Shown: in pieces, positions 6,646-8,655 of the stretch
How positions within the stretch are numbered: position 1 is the stretch's first letter
Layout: each line of letters starts with the position of its first letter
Assembly: GCA_023264915.1 (NCBI GenBank)
Contig: JAHFUU010000069.1
Location: forward strand, 1 to 8,655
Reading direction: 5' to 3'
Length of the DNA stretch: 8,655 nt
DNA from: Microthrixaceae bacterium
GTDB lineage: Bacteria > Actinomycetota > Acidimicrobiia > Acidimicrobiales > Acidimicrobilacustridaceae
Position numbers and translations under genes: made by a program
The notes under the pieces: model-generated
The model's input: only the letters and a program-made list of their open reading frames with translations
Told to the model about the DNA's origin: nothing
Databases searched by the model: none

Positions 6646-6723
6646 GCAACAGTCTCGGAGCAAGGGGCTCAGTGCAACGGATCACTGCAAGGGGCTCAGT
6701 GCAAGGGGCTCAGTGCAAGGGGC
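6646..6723. repeat. 14-bp direct-repeat array in the ubiB/sulfatase intergenic region
   Basis: The unit GCAAGGGGCTCAGT occurs perfectly at 6660-6673, 6687-6700 and 6701-6714. A degenerate 13-base copy (6674-6686) fills the space between the first and second. A 9-base partial copy (GCAAGGGGC) ends the array at 6715-6723. A poorer copy in the same phase, 9 of 14 identical, may precede it at 6646-6659. The last seven bases of the unit, GCTCAGT, recur at 6595-6601. The unit length is not a multiple of three and neither flanking gene reads through it, so it is non-coding. It lies upstream of the sulfatase promoter-like element and inside the ubiB leader, a natural place for a regulator-binding array, though replication slippage could also explain it. 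Confidence 0.85.
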
Positions 6724-6734
6724 AGGCAAACAAA

Positions 6735-6754
6735 TTACAGTGGCACTATAAAAT
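6735..6754 (+). promoter_or_regulatory. Promoter-like AT-rich element with a 17-bp operator-like dyad
   Basis: This is the AT-rich core of a GC-rich intergenic region. TATAAA (6747-6752) or TAAAAT (6749-6754) would serve as a -10 hexamer for the sulfatase, leaving a leader of about 85 bases. No convincing -35 is visible, so an activator or a non-housekeeping sigma factor is possible. The dyad TTAcAGTGgCACTaTAA (6735-6751) is symmetric except for one mismatched pair and overlaps the -10. On the minus strand it also contains TATAGT, a possible -10 towards ubiB, so the element may serve both directions. Confidence 0.5.
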
Positions 6755-6841
6755 GTTTCGGTGCGCCGGTGGGGGGGTTGCGCCGATCGGCAAGTGCGAG
6801 GTCCTGATCCGGTCCTGGCCCGAGAAGACGAAGAAGGCGAG

Positions 6842-8527
6842 ATGGCAGACGCGATCACCGGTTCACGGGACTCGAACGAAGGCTCTTCCACGGACGGCGA
6901 GCGGGGTCCTGGTCGCCCGAACGTCGTCATGGTTGTCGCCGACCAGCTTCGAGCTGACCATACGGGTTTTGGCGGGAACCCCGTGGTCCGCACCCCCAAC
7001 CTCGATTCGATCGCCTGTGAGGGAACCCGGTTCGACCGGGCCTTCGTGTCGAACCCGATCTGCATGCCCAACCGCTCGACGATCCTGACGGGTCGGATGC
7101 CATCTGTGCATGGGGTGCGCTTCAACGGGATACCGCTCGACTGGGGGGCCAACACCTTCGTCCGGGAGCTCCGTCGTCACGGCTACCGGACCGGCCTCGT
7201 CGGCAAGGCCCATTTCCAGAACATGGGACATCTGCCCGGTGTGTCAGCGGCCCTGCTCGCAGGCGAAGGCGACGCGGTCGCCAACAGCTGGCCACCAGGG
7301 TGGGATCAGTGGGAGAACATCGAGCGGCACCAGGCGGGGTACGTGCGGATGCCACAGGACTGGTACGGCTTTGACCACGTGGACCTGGTCGTGGACCATT
7401 CGGATCGTTGCAGCGGCCATTATTACCAGTGGCTGATCGATCAGGGTGTGAACCCCTCCGAGGTGCTCGGACCGGCCAACCGCCTCAGCTCGGTCGATCT
7501 GGGGTGGGACCAGATATATGAGCCGGCTCTGAGCGAGGAGCTCTACCCGACGACCTACGTGGGGCTTCGCTCAACCGAGTTCATCGAGAGGGCCGCCAAG
7601 AGCGCTGAGCCGTTCTTCTTGCAGGTGTCCTTCCCTGACCCGCATCACCCGTTCACCCCGCCAGGCCGGTACTACAAGATGTATGACCCTGCCGACGTGC
7701 CGATGCCCACAGCCCTGGACGACCCACACGAACGGTCGATGAACCATCTCAAGACGATGGTGGCCCTGCGCGGCAACCCCCCTGTCGTGCCGGTGCTGCC
7801 CTTTGCATGCACCGAGGAGCTGTACCGCGAGGCGTCCGCCAAGGAGTACGGCATGATCACCATGATCGACGACGCCGTCGGCGAGGTCCTGGCCACGCTC
7901 GACAGGTTGTCCCTCGCGGAGAACACCGTGGTAGTGCTTACCAGCGACCACGGCGAGATGTTCGGCGACCATGGGTTGATGCTCAAGGGCAGCATGCACT
8001 ACCAGGGGTGCGTGCGCGTCCCGCTGGTCATCAGTCCGGCAGGGGTCCGAAGCAGCTCGGACCGGTCCGGCTGCGCCGAGCGAGAGTCCGGCGCGTCGCC
8101 GACGGCCGGCACCGGTCAGGCGTGCGGATCCCTCGTGAGCTCGATCGATCTTCCCGAGACGATCCTCTCGCTGTGTGGAGTCAAGCCCTACTACGGCATG
8201 CAAGGCTTCGATCTGACGCCGCTGTTGGATGATCCGAGTGCATCGGTGCGGGATCGGGTCCTCATCGAGGAGGACGAGATGTTCGACGTGTTGGGCACGG
8301 GCCGCCCTCTGCGGATGCGCACCGTGGTGACAGGGGCCGGTCGCCTCACGCGCTATGAGGGGACACCACAAGGTGAGATCTTCGACCTTGCTGAGGACCC
8401 AGATGAGATGGTCAACGTCTTTGACGACCCGGCCCGAACGAACCTGCGAGACGAGCTCACCGAAGCGCTCCTCAGCGAGATGGTGCGGTTGGCAGACGAC
8501 TCGCCCAAACCCACCCATCTCGCATGA
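6842..8527 (+). CDS. Formylglycine-dependent sulfatase-family hydrolase
   Basis: This predicts a 561-residue type I sulfatase/alkaline-phosphatase-superfamily enzyme. The cysteine-type signature CMPNR is at 74-78 within NPICMPNRSTILTGR. Cys74 would be oxidised to formylglycine by a separate activating enzyme not in this window. Other catalytic or metal-site residues are Asp34 in VVADQLR, Lys122/His124 in GKAHF, the His pair in PDPHHPF (268-269), Asp369/His370 in SDHGE and Lys382 in LKGSMHYQG. The layout resembles the choline-sulfatase and phosphonate-monoester-hydrolase branch, but the substrate cannot be read from sequence. There is no signal peptide, so it is probably cytoplasmic. Residues about 401-429 form a Ser/Gly/Cys-rich loop that looks like an insertion. 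The ATG at 6842 is chosen for its AGAAGG ribosome-binding site 4 bases upstream and because the preceding frame looks non-coding. Confidence 0.9.
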   Translation: MADAITGSRDSNEGSSTDGERGPGRPNVVMVVADQLRADHTGFGGNPVVRTPNLDSIACEGTRFDRAFVSNPICMPNRSTILTGRMPSVHGVRFNGIPLDWGANTFVRELRRHGYRTGLVGKAHFQNMGHLPGVSAALLAGEGDAVANSWPPGWDQWENIERHQAGYVRMPQDWYGFDHVDLVVDHSDRCSGHYYQWLIDQGVNPSEVLGPANRLSSVDLGWDQIYEPALSEELYPTTYVGLRSTEFIERAAKSAEPFFLQVSFPDPHHPFTPPGRYYKMYDPADVPMPTALDDPHERSMNHLKTMVALRGNPPVVPVLPFACTEELYREASAKEYGMITMIDDAVGEVLATLDRLSLAENTVVVLTSDHGEMFGDHGLMLKGSMHYQGCVRVPLVISPAGVRSSSDRSGCAERESGASPTAGTGQACGSLVSSIDLPETILSLCGVKPYYGMQGFDLTPLLDDPSASVRDRVLIEEDEMFDVLGTGRPLRMRTVVTGAGRLTRYEGTPQGEIFDLAEDPDEMVNVFDDPARTNLRDELTEALLSEMVRLADDSPKPTHLA

Positions 8528-8542
8528 GCCTCTCCTTGCCTT

Positions 8543-8575
8543 CCTGAAGGGTCGACGCGGGTCCGGCGACCCAGG
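8543..8575 (+). terminator. Terminator-like hairpin after the sulfatase gene
   Basis: Starting 16 bases past the sulfatase stop, GGGTCG (8549-8554) pairs with CGACCC (8567-8572) around a 12-base loop. CCT (8543-8545) can extend the stem with AGG (8573-8575) across a three-base bulge. There is no U-tract, which is common for GC-rich actinobacterial terminators. It sits between the sulfatase and the next start codon, which fits a transcript end. Confidence 0.45.
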
Positions 8576-8607
8576 TTCGCACCCCGCGGACGCGGCAGAC
8601 TGCGGGC

Positions 8608-8655
8608 ATGCTCGCCGTGGTCCTTGCTGTGATGGTGGCAGCGGTGTTCGCAATC
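8608..8655 (+). CDS. Start of a hydrophobic (membrane) protein, cut by right edge
   Basis: An ATG at 8608 opens 16 codons (MLAVVLAVMVAAVFAI) to the window end. The stretch is entirely hydrophobic, like the first helix of a multi-spanning transporter or a signal sequence. EamA/DMT-type transporters often begin this way, but 16 residues cannot identify a family. The ribosome-binding site is weak, and a hairpin separates it from the sulfatase gene. Confidence 0.4.
   Translation, partial: MLAVVLAVMVAAVFAI

Noticed and set aside
6735..6751. BioR-like box (TTATAG...) in the minus reading of the dyad
   Set aside because: Only the outer bases resemble the alphaproteobacterial BioR site as I recall it. 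The core AGTG-CACT does not fit, and neither flanking gene is a biotin gene.
7571..8653. 360-codon minus-strand frame opposite the sulfatase
   Set aside because: It mirrors a gene with full sulfatase motifs and its product is His/Arg/Gly-rich without recognisable features, so it is a shadow frame.

Overview
The window is high-GC bacterial DNA with GTG starts, 4-base start/stop overlaps and hairpins that lack U-tracts. This suggests an actinobacterium-like chromosome, but no marker gene fixes the taxon. Two transcription blocks diverge from a 267-base intergenic region (6575-6841).

The leftward (minus-strand) block reads, in transcription order: an AarF/UbiB-family atypical kinase (6574-5063); a 142-base gap with an imperfect hairpin; then a compact biotin cluster. 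The cluster is bioA (4920-3571), an exported and C-terminally membrane-anchored alpha/beta-hydrolase (3574-2447), bioF (2440-1262), bioD (1265-603), a small zinc-ribbon/membrane protein (591-208) and a possible further gene running off the left edge from 208. bioA/hydrolase and bioF/bioD share ATGA overlaps, hydrolase/bioF are 6 bases apart, and the zinc-ribbon gene ends in a TGATG overlap with the next frame, so these are very probably one translationally coupled operon. BioF, BioA and BioD supply pimeloyl thioester to KAPA, KAPA to DAPA, and DAPA to dethiobiotin. bioB (dethiobiotin to biotin) and any recognised pimelate-supply gene are not in the window. The hydrolase is the unexpected member: it sits where a BioH-type esterase might be expected, but it carries export and anchoring signals.

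The rightward (plus-strand) block is a cytoplasmic, cysteine-type (formylglycine) sulfatase-family hydrolase (6842-8527), a terminator-like hairpin (8543-8575), and the first 16 codons of a hydrophobic protein at the right edge.

The intergenic region between the two blocks holds the most unexplained structure. It contains three inverted repeats in the ubiB leader, a 14-bp direct-repeat array, and a 17-bp dyad over an AT-rich -10-like element. A CAGTG/CACTG half-site recurs at roughly 13-14-base multiples from the array into the dyad. This looks like a multi-site operator, but no regulator gene is present in the window. I found no mobile element, CRISPR array, rRNA or credible tRNA.
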